A stretch of 64,000 nt of DNA from Enterobacter sp. CC120223-11. GTDB taxonomy: Bacteria; Pseudomonadota; Gammaproteobacteria; Enterobacterales; Enterobacteriaceae. The first letter of the stretch is position 1; the number at the start of each line of letters is the position of its first letter. The DNA is taken from the NCBI RefSeq assembly GCF_900215375.1, contig NZ_OBEF01000003.1:186001-250000 (forward strand). Reading direction: 5' to 3'. Below the pieces are notes generated by a model. That model was not told the origin of the DNA and made no database searches. It saw nothing but the letters and a program-made list of their open reading frames with translations. The translations under genes were made by a program, and so were the position numbers. Shown here in pieces: positions 18,570 through 29,510 of this stretch.

Positions 18570-19727
18570 ATGGAGCGTAACGTCACGCTGGATTTTGTTC
18601 GCGGCGTTGCCATTCTGGGGATCCTGCTTCTCAATATCTCCGCCTTTGGGTTACCGAAGGCGGCTTATCTTAATCCTGCCTGGTACGGCGAAATCACCCG
18701 CAGCGATGCCTGGACGTGGGCCGTGCTCGATCTCTTCGCGCAGGTCAAATTCCTGACGCTCTTCGCGCTGCTGTTCGGGGCAGGGTTACAGCTTCTGCTG
18801 CCGCGCGGCAAGCGCTGGATCCAGTCGCGACTTTCGCTCCTGGCGCTGCTCGGCTTCGCCCACGGCCTGCTGTTTTGGGACGGTGATATTCTGCTGGCTT
18901 ACGCACTGGTGGGCCTGGTGTGCTGGCGCATGGTGCGCGAAGCGCAGAACGTCAAATCTCTCTTTAATACCGGCGTGGTGCTGTACCTCATCGGCATTGC
19001 GGTACTGGTATTTTTAGGCCTGATCTCCGGCGATGCGCCAAACCGTTCGTGGGTGCCTGATGCGGCGAACCTGCAATATGAGCAATACTGGAAACTGAAC
19101 GGCGGTTTTGAGGCCATCAGCAACCGTGCCGATATGCTTTCCGACAGCCTGCTGGCCCTCGGGGCGCAGTACGGCTGGCAGCTGGCAGGGATGATGCTGA
19201 TGGGTGCGGCGCTGATGCGTAGCGGCTGGCTGAAAGGCCAGTTCAGCCTGTCTCACTATCGCCGCGTCGGGGCATTGCTGATTGCGCTGGGTATGCTTAT
19301 CAATTTACCTGCGATTGCTGCGCAGTGGCATTTCGCATGGTCGTACCGCTGGTGTGCTTTCCTGTTACAGGCCCCGCGCGAGCTGAGCGCCCCGTTTCAG
19401 ACCATTGGCTATGCCGCGCTGGCGTATGGCTTCTGGCCACAGATTTGCTCCTCCCGTCTGGTAGGGGCTGTCTCCTGCGTCGGGCGAATGGCGCTCTCCA
19501 ACTATCTGCTGCAAACGCTTATCTGCACCACGCTGTTCTACCGCCTTGATCTGTTTATGAAATTTGACCGACTGACTTTACTCGCCTTCGTGCCTGCGGT
19601 CTGGCTGGTGAATATTCTCTTCTCCGTGGCCTGGCTGCGCTACCACCGCCAGGGCCCCGTCGAGTGGCTGTGGCGGCAGTTGACCGCAAGAGCCGCAGGG
19701 GTATCCATTTCCAAAACATCCAGATAA
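18570..19727 (+). CDS. yeiB: YeiB, DUF418-family membrane protein
   Basis: Inner-membrane protein of 385 residues, the E. coli length, with about nine or ten hydrophobic segments. It begins MERNVTLDFVRGVAILGILLLN, the start typical of DUF418 proteins, and the C-terminal half has GRMALSNYLLQTL. The family's function is not established. It follows folE by 19 bp. The candidate CRP site for galS overlaps its last codon. Confidence 0.9.
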   Translation: MERNVTLDFVRGVAILGILLLNISAFGLPKAAYLNPAWYGEITRSDAWTWAVLDLFAQVKFLTLFALLFGAGLQLLLPRGKRWIQSRLSLLALLGFAHGLLFWDGDILLAYALVGLVCWRMVREAQNVKSLFNTGVVLYLIGIAVLVFLGLISGDAPNRSWVPDAANLQYEQYWKLNGGFEAISNRADMLSDSLLALGAQYGWQLAGMMLMGAALMRSGWLKGQFSLSHYRRVGALLIALGMLINLPAIAAQWHFAWSYRWCAFLLQAPRELSAPFQTIGYAALAYGFWPQICSSRLVGAVSCVGRMALSNYLLQTLICTTLFYRLDLFMKFDRLTLLAFVPAVWLVNILFSVAWLRYHRQGPVEWLWRQLTARAAGVSISKTSR

Positions 19728-19744
19728 CGATCTGGATCACAATC
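19723..19744. promoter_or_regulatory. Candidate CRP site upstream of galS
   Basis: GATCTGGATCACA inside this 22-bp window is a strong right half of a CRP site (TGTGATCTAGATCACA); the left half is poor. It overlaps the yeiB stop codon. galS is CRP-dependent in E. coli. Confidence 0.5.
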
Positions 19745-19757
19745 ATTAACAAAACGG

Positions 19758-19773
19758 ATGTAACCGTTTCCAT
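19758..19773. promoter_or_regulatory. gal operator upstream of galS
   Basis: ATGTAACCGTTTCCAT fits the GalR/GalS operator pattern GTGTAANCGNTTNCAC and is close to palindromic. Its place 110 bp before galS suggests autoregulation. Confidence 0.7.
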
Positions 19774-19882
19774 CCGTGTGACTTCCTTCACGTAGTCCTT
19801 GCCGCGTCGCTGCGAGAATAGCCACCTTGCTCAACACAGGGGGTGACTGTGAGTTGCTGCCATTTTCAACAGGACGGTGGTT

Positions 19883-20908
19883 ATGATCACCATTCGTGAT
19901 GTGGCCCGCCATGCGGGCGTTTCCGTCGCGACCATTTCCCGCGTGCTCAATAACAGCCCGCTCGTCAGTCCTGAAACGCGTGAAATAGTGATGAAAGCCG
20001 TCAGCGAACTGGGTTACCGGCCTAACGCCAATGCTCAGGCGCTGGCGACCCAGGTCAGTGACACCATCGGCGTGGTGGTGATGGACGTGTCAGATGCCTT
20101 TTTTGGCGCGCTGGTCAAAGCCGTCGATACCGTCGCACAGCAGTTTCAAAAAAATGTGCTGATCGGCAACAGCTATCACGAAGCGGAGAAAGAGCGGAAC
20201 GCCATTGAGGTGCTGATTCGCCAGCGCTGTAACGCGCTGATTGTGCACTCCAAAGCGCTGAGCGACGCCGAGCTCGCTGAATTCATGGATCAGATCCCCG
20301 GCATGGTGCTGATCAATCGAATTGTGCCGGGCTATGCACATCGCTGCGTGGGGCTGGATAATGTCAGCGGGGCGATGATGGCCACGCGCATGCTGCTCAA
20401 TCAGGGGCATACGCGTGTCGGCTACCTGGCCTCGAGCCACCATATTGAAGACAACCAGATGCGGCAGGAAGGCTGGCTGCGGGCGATGAGCGAGCAGGGC
20501 ATTGTGGCCCCGGAATCCTGGATTGGCACCGGCACACCGGATCTCCAGGGTGGTGAAGCGGCAATGGTGGAATTGCTTGGCCGCAATCAGGGTCTGACGG
20601 CGGTGTTCGCCTACAACGACAACATGGCCGCCGGGGCGCTGACCACGCTTAAAGACAACGGCATTGCGGTGCCGCTGCATCTGTCGCTGATTGGTTTTGA
20701 CGATATTCCGATTGCCCGTTACACCGACCCGCAATTGACCACCGTGCGCTATCCCATCGTTTCCATGGCGAAACTGGCGACGGAGCTGGCGCTGATGGGG
20801 GCGGCAGGGAAACTGGATACGGCGGCAACCCACTGTTTTATGCCAACCCTGGTGCGTCGTCATTCAGTCGCGCTGAAGCAATCTGTGGGGTCGATCACTA
20901 ACTTATAA
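19883..20908 (+). CDS. galS: GalS, galactose-responsive LacI-family repressor (isorepressor)
   Basis: Represses the mgl galactose transport genes, and in E. coli its own gene, when galactose is absent. It has 341 residues (E. coli 346). The N-terminal LacI-type helix-turn-helix and hinge (about 1-58) read [20 protein letters not shown], followed by a periplasmic-binding-like sugar domain. I start at ATG 19883, as in E. coli, rather than the GTG two codons upstream; AGGACGG (19871-19877) is the ribosome binding site. It lies directly upstream of mglBAC in the same direction, separated by the mgl control region. Confidence 0.95.
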   Translation: MITIRDVARHAGVSVATISRVLNNSPLVSPETREIVMKAVSELGYRPNANAQALATQVSDTIGVVVMDVSDAFFGALVKAVDTVAQQFQKNVLIGNSYHEAEKERNAIEVLIRQRCNALIVHSKALSDAELAEFMDQIPGMVLINRIVPGYAHRCVGLDNVSGAMMATRMLLNQGHTRVGYLASSHHIEDNQMRQEGWLRAMSEQGIVAPESWIGTGTPDLQGGEAAMVELLGRNQGLTAVFAYNDNMAAGALTTLKDNGIAVPLHLSLIGFDDIPIARYTDPQLTTVRYPIVSMAKLATELALMGAAGKLDTAATHCFMPTLVRRHSVALKQSVGSITNL

Positions 20909-20916
20909 CGTGCTGC

Positions 20917-20933
20917 GATGTAACCGCTTTCAA
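20917..20933. promoter_or_regulatory. gal operator of mglBAC
   Basis: The segment contains ATGTAACCGCTTTCAAT, matching the GalR/GalS operator and abutting the CRP site. The same operator-CRP arrangement controls mgl in E. coli. Confidence 0.75.
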
Positions 20934-20935
20934 TT

Positions 20936-20951
20936 TGTGAGTAAATTCACA
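20936..20951. promoter_or_regulatory. CRP site of mglBAC
   Basis: TGTGAGTAAATTCACA is a perfect TGTGA-N6-TCACA match. Its centre (20943.5) is about 41.5 bp before the start point predicted from the -10 box at 20973, the classic class II position. Confidence 0.92.
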
Positions 20952-20972
20952 GTATCTTAACATTCGCCTGAC

Positions 20973-20978
20973 TATGAT
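20973..20978 (+). promoter_or_regulatory. -10 box of the mglBAC promoter
   Basis: TATGAT with no good -35, as expected where CRP bound at -41.5 replaces it. The predicted leader before mglB is about 210 nt. Confidence 0.75.
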
Positions 20979-21001
20979 GTCAGCGTTTGTAAGGCTGAAA
21001 C

Positions 21002-21036
21002 GCTATGTAACGGTGACTAATCGGTTTTTACATAGC
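21002..21036 (+). other. Stem-loop at the 5' end of the mgl leader
   Basis: GCTATGTAA (21002-21010) and TTACATAGC (21028-21036) are perfect 9-bp inverted arms around a 17-base loop, close to the predicted mRNA 5' end. A 5' stem of this kind can protect mRNA. No riboswitch class is recognisable in the remaining leader to 21193. Confidence 0.5.
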
Positions 21037-21193
21037 AATAAAGCGCTAAGCAATCAATTAAACGCACGTCTGGAGCGTTACCGAACACGGAAGATGGTTT
21101 TTGGAAAATTTTAACTTCGGCGGTCAGTAACAATTCCATAACGTTTTGCCTGCCGATAATAAGCTACCCTGCATAAAAATAACCGGAGATACC

Positions 21194-22192
21194 ATGAATA
21201 AGAAGGTGTTAACCCTGTCCGCTGTGATGTCTTGCATGTTGTTCGGCGCTGCTGCTCACGCGGCGGATACCCGTATCGGCGTAACCATTTACAAATACGA
21301 CGATAACTTCATGTCTGTGGTGCGCAAAGCGATTGAGAAAGACGGCAAAGCGGCCCCGGACGTACAGCTGCTGATGAACGACTCGCAGAACGACCAGTCA
21401 AAACAGAACGACCAGATCGACGTGCTGCTGGCAAAAGGCGTGAAAGCGCTGGCCATCAACCTCGTTGACCCGGCTGCGGCAGGCACCGTTATCGAAAAAG
21501 CACGTGGTCAGAACGTGCCAGTGGTGTTCTTCAACAAAGAGCCATCCCGCAAAGCGCTGGACAGCTATGACAAAGCCTTCTACGTCGGTACCGATTCAAA
21601 AGAGTCTGGCGTGATTCAGGGTGACCTGATTGCTAAACACTGGGCGGCTAACCCGTCATGGGACCTGAACAAAGACGGTCAGGTTCAGTTCGTACTGCTG
21701 AAAGGCGAGCCGGGCCACCCGGATGCTGAAGCGCGTACCACCTACGTTATCAAAGAGCTGAACGCGAAGGGCCTGAAAACTCAGCAGCTGCAGCTGGATA
21801 CCGCGATGTGGGATACCGCTCAGGCGAAAGATAAGATGGACGCGTGGCTCTCTGGCCCGAACGCCAACAAAATTGAAGTCGTTATCGCCAACAACGATGC
21901 GATGGCAATGGGTGCAGTAGAAGCGCTGAAAGCACACAACAAGTCCAGCATTCCTGTGTTCGGCGTGGATGCACTGCCAGAAGCACTGGCGCTGGTGAAA
22001 TCTGGCGCAATGGCCGGTACCGTGCTGAACGATGCTAACAACCAGGCGAAAGCAACCTTCGATCTGGCGAAAAACCTGGCGGAAGGTAAAGAAGCTGCCG
22101 CTGGCACCAACTGGAAAATCGAGAACAAAGTGGTTCGCGTTCCTTACGTTGGTGTGGATAAAGACAACCTCGACCAGTTCATCGGTAAGTAA
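21194..22192 (+). CDS. mglB: D-galactose/D-glucose-binding protein MglB
   Basis: Periplasmic receptor for the MglABC importer and, with Trg, for chemotaxis to galactose and glucose. It has 332 residues, the E. coli length. A signal peptide (about 1-23) ends AAAHA before [10 protein letters not shown], and the calcium-binding loop DLNKDGQVQ is intact. I use ATG 21194 (MNKKVLTLS), preceded by CGGAGA, and not the in-frame codon 48 bases upstream. It is the first gene of mglBAC, controlled by CRP and GalS, and is followed by a hairpin that should favour mglB over mglAC expression. Confidence 0.98.
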   Translation: MNKKVLTLSAVMSCMLFGAAAHAADTRIGVTIYKYDDNFMSVVRKAIEKDGKAAPDVQLLMNDSQNDQSKQNDQIDVLLAKGVKALAINLVDPAAAGTVIEKARGQNVPVVFFNKEPSRKALDSYDKAFYVGTDSKESGVIQGDLIAKHWAANPSWDLNKDGQVQFVLLKGEPGHPDAEARTTYVIKELNAKGLKTQQLQLDTAMWDTAQAKDKMDAWLSGPNANKIEVVIANNDAMAMGAVEALKAHNKSSIPVFGVDALPEALALVKSGAMAGTVLNDANNQAKATFDLAKNLAEGKEAAAGTNWKIENKVVRVPYVGVDKDNLDQFIGK

Positions 22193-22221
22193 TATTTAAT
22201 TCAGTAGTCTTTGAAATATCT

Positions 22222-22245
22222 CCCGTGCTGGCGTGTCAGCACGGG
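22222..22245 (+). other. Intercistronic hairpin between mglB and mglA
   Basis: CCCGTGCTG and CAGCACGGG pair perfectly over 9 bp around GCGTGT, with no T tract. It is more likely an mRNA-stabilising or processing hairpin than a terminator, and would raise the binding protein relative to the membrane components. Confidence 0.7.
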
Positions 22246-22272
22246 AAAACATTCGCGCAGCCAGGGTTAACT

Positions 22273-23793
22273 ATGGTCAGCAATAAAACAGAATCGTCAG
22301 GTGAATACTTGTTGGAAATGAGCGGTATCAACAAGTCATTTCCCGGCGTTAAAGCGCTCGATAATGTTAATTTGAAAGTCCGTCCTCACTCCATTCATGC
22401 CTTGATGGGCGAGAACGGCGCGGGCAAATCAACGTTATTAAAATGTTTGTTTGGGATCTACCAAAAAGATTCCGGTAGTATTATTTTTCAGGGTAAAGAA
22501 ATAGATTTCCATTCTGCCAAAGAAGCACTGGAAAACGGTATTTCGATGGTTCACCAGGAATTAAACCTGGTGCTTCAGCGCTCGGTAATGGATAACATGT
22601 GGCTGGGTCGTTATCCGAATAAAGGTATGTTTGTCGATCAGGACAAAATGTATCTTGATACTAAAGCTATCTTCGATGAGCTGGATATTGATATCGATCC
22701 GCGTGCGCGTGTCGGGACATTATCCGTCTCGCAAATGCAGATGATTGAAATTGCTAAAGCATTCTCCTATGACGCCAAAATCGTCATCATGGATGAGCCG
22801 ACTTCCTCCCTGACGGAGAAAGAGGTCAATCACCTGTTCAAAATTATCCGCAAGCTGAAAGACCGTGGCTGCGGCATTGTGTATATCTCGCACAAAATGG
22901 AGGAAATCTTCCAGCTGTGCGATGAGATCACCATCCTGCGCGATGGGCAGTGGATTGCCACTCAGCCGCTGGAAGGGCTGGACATGGACAAAATCATCGC
23001 CATGATGGTTGGCCGTTCCCTGACTCAGCGCTTCCCGGAAAAACAGAACACGCCGGGCGAAACCATTCTCGAAGTGCGTAACCTGACTTCACTGCGCCAG
23101 CCGTCAATTCGCGATGTATCTTTTGACCTGCGTAAAGGGGAAATCCTTGGCATTGCAGGCCTGGTGGGCGCGAAGCGTACCGACATCGTGGAAACGCTGT
23201 TCGGTATTCGTGAGAAATCAGGCGGCACCATTACGCTTCACGGCAAAAAGATTAATAACCACAGCGCCAACGAAGCCATTAACCACGGCTTTGCGCTGGT
23301 GACGGAAGAACGTCGTTCTACCGGGATCTACGCTTATCTGGATATCGGCTTTAACTCACTGATTTCCAATATTAAGAAATACAAAGGTAGGTCCGGACTG
23401 CTGGATAATTCCCGCATGAAGAGTGATACCCAATGGGTTATTGACTCGATGCGTGTAAAAACGCCAGGGCACCGCACACAAATTGGTTCCCTGTCCGGTG
23501 GTAACCAGCAGAAAGTTATTATCGGTCGCTGGTTATTAACTCAACCTGAAATTTTGATGCTTGATGAACCGACGCGAGGGATTGACGTTGGCGCCAAGTT
23601 TGAAATTTATCAGCTGATTGCGGAACTCGCGAAAAAAGAGAAGGGGATTATTATTATCTCTTCTGAAATGCCAGAGTTGCTGGGTATTACTGACCGTATT
23701 CTGGTCATGAGTAATGGTCAGGTTGCCGGCATTGTTGACACTAAAACTACCACGCAGAACGAAATTTTACGTCTTGCGTCTTTGCACCTTTAA
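22273..23793 (+). CDS. mglA: Galactose/methyl galactoside import ATPase MglA
   Basis: Energises the MglABC importer at the inner-membrane face. It has 506 residues, as in E. coli, with two ABC domains. The first has Walker [10 protein letters not shown] (46-54) and Walker [10 protein letters not shown]. The second has a degenerate P-loop GLVGAKRTD, usual for this subfamily, with signature LSGGNQQ and [13 protein letters not shown] 22273 ([10 protein letters not shown]) matches the family start; the upstream in-frame start at 22225 lies in the hairpin. mglC begins 15 bp after its stop. Confidence 0.98.
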   Translation: MVSNKTESSGEYLLEMSGINKSFPGVKALDNVNLKVRPHSIHALMGENGAGKSTLLKCLFGIYQKDSGSIIFQGKEIDFHSAKEALENGISMVHQELNLVLQRSVMDNMWLGRYPNKGMFVDQDKMYLDTKAIFDELDIDIDPRARVGTLSVSQMQMIEIAKAFSYDAKIVIMDEPTSSLTEKEVNHLFKIIRKLKDRGCGIVYISHKMEEIFQLCDEITILRDGQWIATQPLEGLDMDKIIAMMVGRSLTQRFPEKQNTPGETILEVRNLTSLRQPSIRDVSFDLRKGEILGIAGLVGAKRTDIVETLFGIREKSGGTITLHGKKINNHSANEAINHGFALVTEERRSTGIYAYLDIGFNSLISNIKKYKGRSGLLDNSRMKSDTQWVIDSMRVKTPGHRTQIGSLSGGNQQKVIIGRWLLTQPEILMLDEPTRGIDVGAKFEIYQLIAELAKKEKGIIIISSEMPELLGITDRILVMSNGQVAGIVDTKTTTQNEILRLASLHL

Positions 23794-23808
23794 GATCAGG
23801 GGCTCCTC

Positions 23809-24819
23809 ATGAGTGCGTTAAATAAGAAAAGCTTTCTCACTTATCTGAAAGAGGGCGGTATTTACGTCGTTCTTTTAGTATTACTGGCCATTATTATTTT
23901 CCAGGACCCCACGTTCTTAAGTCTGCTGAACTTGAGTAACATCCTGACCCAGTCTTCCGTGCGTATTATTATCGCCCTCGGCGTGGCCGGGCTGATTGTT
24001 ACGCAGGGTACCGACCTGTCAGCCGGTCGTCAGGTTGGCCTGGCGGCGGTTATCGCCGCAACGCTGTTGCAGTCCGTGGATAACGCCAACAAGGTGTTCC
24101 CGGATCTGGCCACTCTGCCGATTCCAGTTGTCCTGCTGATCGTCTGCGCTGTCGGGGCAGTGATTGGCCTGATTAACGGGGTCATCATTGCTTACCTGAA
24201 CGTGACGCCGTTTATCACCACCCTGGGTACGATGATCATCGTGTACGGCATTAACTCCCTGTATTACGACTTCGTGGGCGCATCACCGGTATCCGGCTTT
24301 GACTCTCACTTCTCGACGTTTACGCAAGGGTTTATCGCACTCGGCAGCTTCCGCCTGTCGTACATCACGTTCTACGCGCTGATTGCTACGGTGTTCGTCT
24401 GGGTCCTGTGGAACAAAACCCGCTTCGGTAAAAACATCTTTGCCATCGGCGGTAACCCGGAAGCCGCACGCGTTTCTGGCGTCAACGTTGCCCTAAACCT
24501 GCTGATGATTTATGCGCTGTCCGGCGTGTTCTATGCCTTCGGCGGGATGCTGGAAGCAGGGCGTATCGGCTCGGCGACCAACAACCTCGGCTTCATGTAT
24601 GAGCTCGACGCCATCGCAGCCTGCGTGGTGGGTGGCGTATCGTTCAGCGGCGGGGTCGGTACCGTTATCGGCGTGGTGACCGGTGTTATCATCTTCACCG
24701 TCATCAACTACGGCCTGACCTACATCGGCGTGAACCCGTACTGGCAGTATATTATCAAGGGCGCGATCATCATCTTCGCCGTTGCCCTCGATTCCCTGAA
24801 GTATGCCCGTAAGAAGTAA
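23809..24819 (+). CDS. mglC: Galactose/methyl galactoside permease MglC
   Basis: Membrane channel subunit of the MglABC importer, with 336 residues as in E. coli. It has about eight to ten hydrophobic segments and the BPD_transp_2 family features GTDLSAGRQVGLAAV and AIGGNPEAARVSGVN, the loop that contacts the ATPase. It is the last gene of mglBAC and a strong terminator follows. Confidence 0.97.
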   Translation: MSALNKKSFLTYLKEGGIYVVLLVLLAIIIFQDPTFLSLLNLSNILTQSSVRIIIALGVAGLIVTQGTDLSAGRQVGLAAVIAATLLQSVDNANKVFPDLATLPIPVVLLIVCAVGAVIGLINGVIIAYLNVTPFITTLGTMIIVYGINSLYYDFVGASPVSGFDSHFSTFTQGFIALGSFRLSYITFYALIATVFVWVLWNKTRFGKNIFAIGGNPEAARVSGVNVALNLLMIYALSGVFYAFGGMLEAGRIGSATNNLGFMYELDAIAACVVGGVSFSGGVGTVIGVVTGVIIFTVINYGLTYIGVNPYWQYIIKGAIIIFAVALDSLKYARKK

Positions 24820-24837
24820 TCTGACGTGTAGCAGCGA

Positions 24838-24869
24838 TAAAAACCCGCCTGAGAACGGCGGGTTTTTTT
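24838..24869 (+). terminator. Intrinsic terminator of mglBAC
   Basis: AACCCGCC and GGCGGGTT form the stem, with A on the left and seven T on the right. It also faces the 3' end of the hipB-like gene on the other strand and may serve both. Confidence 0.92.
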
Positions 24870-25328
24870 ATGTCTGACTGTCAGGAGGAGTGAGCAACGA
24901 ATTCAAAAGAGACGCGGATACTGGCACCAGTCCCACTTTTAGACCGAAAGGCCGGAAGACCTTATTCATAACTTCAACAGAGTAATTCCCCCTGTTGTTC
25001 TCTATATCGGAAATGGTTTTACGTGAAACGTCTACGAGCCGGGCATAGGTGTCCTGTTTAAGGCCGAGAACTTCAATTCTGAGCAGCCTGAGCGCTTCAC
25101 TCTGAGACAACTTTTCCTGCATTAGCTGATAAATGACTGAACGGATAAACGCTGTTCTGCCAACGGCATCAATACGCTGGCTGTCAGACGTTGCGCGGGA
25201 TCGGCTGGCTTTCATTACGGGCTTTGCCTCTTCAGCTAAAGAGGCATTGATTTGCGTCGCTGAGCGGTTTCCCGCCTTCAAAGCTCAATTGTCTTTTGCA
25301 TCTTTTGTTGTTTTTCTGACTGGCTCAT
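24868..25328 (-). pseudogene. hipB-type antitoxin gene, frameshifted near its start
   Basis: The main frame encodes an XRE-type helix-turn-helix protein. The C-terminal part reads LGLKQDTYARLVDVSRKTISDIENNRGNY, like HipB-family antitoxins paired with HipA. The natural start is probably ATG at 25328, which overlaps the hipA stop as ATGA and reads MSQSEKQQKMQKTIEL before a TGA. The HTH frame opens one base later, at TTG 25281, consistent with one T lost from a T run (GAG CTT TTG to GAG CTTTG). A shortened protein could still start at an internal ATG at 25215, which has GAGG upstream. The HTH may therefore still be made; the full-length protein cannot. Confidence 0.7.
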
Positions 25329-26223
25329 AGCAAGCCCCATCTGGTGAGTTTCTCAGAGATATATCGAAAACCGATTGCGGGCATCGTTATGATTTGCTGC
25401 GGTACGCCGCGAGCTTGAAGTCTCTCTTCAAGAGTAATGAGTTCTTTGGCTGTCAGCTTCAACGCCGAGAGTAACTCCCTGGCAGGCACAAGGTCATCAA
25501 GCCTTTCAGCGATAGCATGGAAATCATATTCACCCCCTATCTCAAGGGGCTGAGCCCATTTCATACTGCGGGGAATGCCCTCAGGATCGGCTTTCATTGG
25601 AGCAAAATCATATACGGGTGCAAGACTAATGCTGTTGCTGCTGCGGATAAAGGCCGTATTTCGGCCATGATTATCGCTATTGCCAAAGATAATATTCAGC
25701 AGATCACGACGGACCCATTCAATGACAAACTCAGGGACGTCAAAGACAAAGCTCCTCTCTGCTGCGCATAATCTAAAAAGTCTGCCGCGCGATTTTTAAC
25801 ATCATCAAGGGTGAAGCGCAGCGTTTCAGCTAAAGGATGGCGATCGGGCAGTGATTCTTTAATTCGAAGGTTTCCTACCGGCGCTATCGTGCCAAACTTC
25901 AATAAAATGAAGTTTTGCTGGGCAGCGTTGAGGCCTTCCAGATCGAGGGCTTTAATCCAGTATCGTCGGCTGGCGCCGCTGGGAATAATATCATCGAGCC
26001 ATTTCATCCATCCGCGTTGCCCGTCATCGTCGTAAAATAACGAGACGGGATGATTCAGCGAGACAGCATGGCACTCATCGCTATCAAGAAATTCAATGGC
26101 ATAGTCGGTGAGGTAGTGTATTTCTGTGCGTTGCCAATCGCCGCTTCCCGCTGCCGGAAAAGTAAGGGTGGCTATATCCTGCCACCGTTCTTCCAGATAA
26201 GCCTGTACAGTGAGCTGTTCCAT
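25325..26223 (-). pseudogene. hipA-type toxin gene, internally deleted and frameshifted
   Basis: HipA toxins are serine/threonine kinases, usually about 440 residues. The 5' part encodes 157 family residues (MEQLTVQAYL through DYAQQRGA). At about 25750 the frame breaks. The C-terminal part continues in another frame as PEFVIEWVRRDLLNIIFGNS with DNHGRNTAF, keeping the catalytic-loop residues, and ends at a stop overlapping the antitoxin start. Compared with the family, roughly 140 codons are missing, including the ATP-binding loop region, so no active kinase can be produced. It sits in the gap between mglC and sanA where E. coli has yeiS-preT-preA. Confidence 0.82.
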
Positions 26224-26243
26224 AAATCCTCCCGATATAATGC

Positions 26244-26342
26244 GTGAAATATTACACGTTAATCAGGATTCTTGCCATTAATGACACTTAAAACACTCAT
26301 TAATAAGGCTGATGGTGGGTAATGTCACTTATAAGTGTCATT
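26244..26342. promoter_or_regulatory. Operator cluster upstream of the hip locus
   Basis: Three symmetrical elements lie in 100 bp before the hipA-type start: GTGAAATATTACAC (26244-26257, near-perfect palindrome), AATGACACTTA (26280-26290) and its exact inverse TAAGTGTCATT (26332-26342). The last overlaps the palindrome CACTTATAAGTG. HipB-type proteins bind repeated palindromes upstream of their operon, so these are its likely sites; this is inference. Confidence 0.5.
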
Positions 26343-26355
26343 GAATCAGGGATGG

Positions 26356-27072
<717 letters not shown>

Positions 27073-27159
27073 TCAGTGATGGAAGACGATTCCCTCAGGC
27101 TACTGTACCCGCGGGGCAAGAGCAAGAAACCGCCGTTTAATTGGGGGGATTTTCGTCAG

Positions 27160-27178
27160 TGCGGGCGCTGGGCCCGCA
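27160..27178. other. Hairpin between cdd and sanA
   Basis: TGCGGGC and GCCCGCA are perfect arms around GCTGG, about 9 bp past the cdd stop. There is no T tract, so it may only stabilise or partly attenuate the cdd-sanA message. Confidence 0.5.
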
Positions 27179-27186
27179 TCAGAAAG

Positions 27187-28071
27187 TTAGCCAAGCAGAA
27201 CACGGTCGATGTTCTGACAGCCCAGCGCTTTCAACGTCGCAGCGGTGGCGTCCCACTGGATTAGCGGGGCGTCAGCGCGCTCGGCAAGCATTGCACGCTG
27301 AATATCAGGATAGGCGTAGCCGTTGAGGCTCAGCAGATTCAGGGCGCCCTGCAGCGGCGGCAGTGTTGGGTTGAAAGCGGCATTTTCGGCATAGCTGCCG
27401 GCGACAATGGTTCCGTCACGCAGCTCCAGGGCCACGCCGGAAGGCGACTGACTGTAAGGCGCATGGCACCGGTTAGCAGCCTGAATGGCAGCCTGAGTCA
27501 GCGCGTCACCTTCCAGCGGAAAACCGTGATCCTGGGCATCCATCAACAGGGTTTTAATCTTCAGGTCTTTCGGCCCAAAAGCATCCGGCAGGTAATCTTT
27601 CAGCGTGTGAGGCTCACGGCCTGGCAGATTGATTTGCAACTCCAGCCCGCTGTTCAGCTCATTCATAAACTGACGACAGTGACCGCACGGCGTGTAGTTG
27701 ACGGTAATCGCCTTGAGGGCTTTTTCGCCGCGCAGCCAGGCATGGCTGATGGCGCTTTGCTCGGCGTGCACGGTTTGCTGCATGGTCGCGCCAATAAATT
27801 CCATATTGCTACCGAAATACCAGCTGCCACTCACGCCGCGCGCAATAGCGCCAACGTTGAAGTGCGAGAGATCGGCACGGGCGCAGGCCGCGGCCAGCGG
27901 GAGCAACGCAAAAGCCAGCTCGTCTTCGTCCAGCCCTGTCGCGGCTTTCAGTTCGCTAACCTGCCCGGCGTTCAGCATTGCGGGGAAGTGCTCGTCAGCC
28001 AGCCACGGGGTCAGAGCTGTTTGCAGTTCCGCACTGAGTTGCGGGAAAGCAGAGTGAAAACGTGGGTGCAT
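27187..28071 (-). CDS. cdd: Cytidine deaminase Cdd
   Basis: Deaminates cytidine and deoxycytidine to uridine and deoxyuridine for pyrimidine salvage. It has 294 residues, as in E. coli. The zinc site H102, C129 and C132 and the proton shuttle E104 are present in TVHAEQSA and TPCGHCRQF; a second, inactive deaminase-like domain forms the C-terminal half, as in the homodimeric enterobacterial type. Two CRP-like sites lie upstream, as at the CytR/CRP-controlled E. coli gene. yohK ends 123 bp upstream. Confidence 0.98.
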   Translation of the reverse strand: MHPRFHSAFPQLSAELQTALTPWLADEHFPAMLNAGQVSELKAATGLDEDELAFALLPLAAACARADLSHFNVGAIARGVSGSWYFGSNMEFIGATMQQTVHAEQSAISHAWLRGEKALKAITVNYTPCGHCRQFMNELNSGLELQINLPGREPHTLKDYLPDAFGPKDLKIKTLLMDAQDHGFPLEGDALTQAAIQAANRCHAPYSQSPSGVALELRDGTIVAGSYAENAAFNPTLPPLQGALNLLSLNGYAYPDIQRAMLAERADAPLIQWDATAATLKALGCQNIDRVLLG

Positions 28072-28127
28072 GGCAAAGCCTCATTAGGTTAAGGGATGAC
28101 AGTGTACGGACCTGACAACGGCTAATG

Positions 28128-28143
28128 TGTGACTTAGATCTGA
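28128..28143. promoter_or_regulatory. Candidate CRP site proximal to cdd
   Basis: TGTGACTTAGATCTGA keeps the full left half and 3 of 5 bases of the right half of a CRP site. Its centre is about 64 bp before the cdd ATG. E. coli cdd has two CRP sites flanking CytR; a second TGTGA occurs at 28181-28185, about 50 bp further upstream. Confidence 0.55.
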
Positions 28144-28194
28144 CTTTTTTATGCAACTCATGAAAATCATATCTTTTTTGTGTGATGCGTCTCG

Positions 28195-29324
<1,130 letters not shown>

Positions 29325-29337
29325 TTAAAGCCTGTAA

Positions 29338-29353
29338 TGTGCTACCGGTCACA
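29338..29353. promoter_or_regulatory. CRP site upstream of yohJ
   Basis: TGTGCTACCGGTCACA matches 9 of 10 core bases of TGTGA-N6-TCACA. It is centred about 57 bp before the yohJ start in the yohJ-dusC divergent region, which suggests catabolite control of yohJK. Confidence 0.72.
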
Positions 29354-29510
29354 TCATGAATTCTGAGCATACAAAATATTCCCTTAAGGCACGTTGGACA
29401 ATCGGCCAAAAAGCGCCAGAAATCTATGGCTTTCAGTGTAGTACACAGGGGGCTTCAAACCGGGCGACAACAACGCTACCATAGCGCCTCTTTTTTCTCC
29501 GGATACTGAT

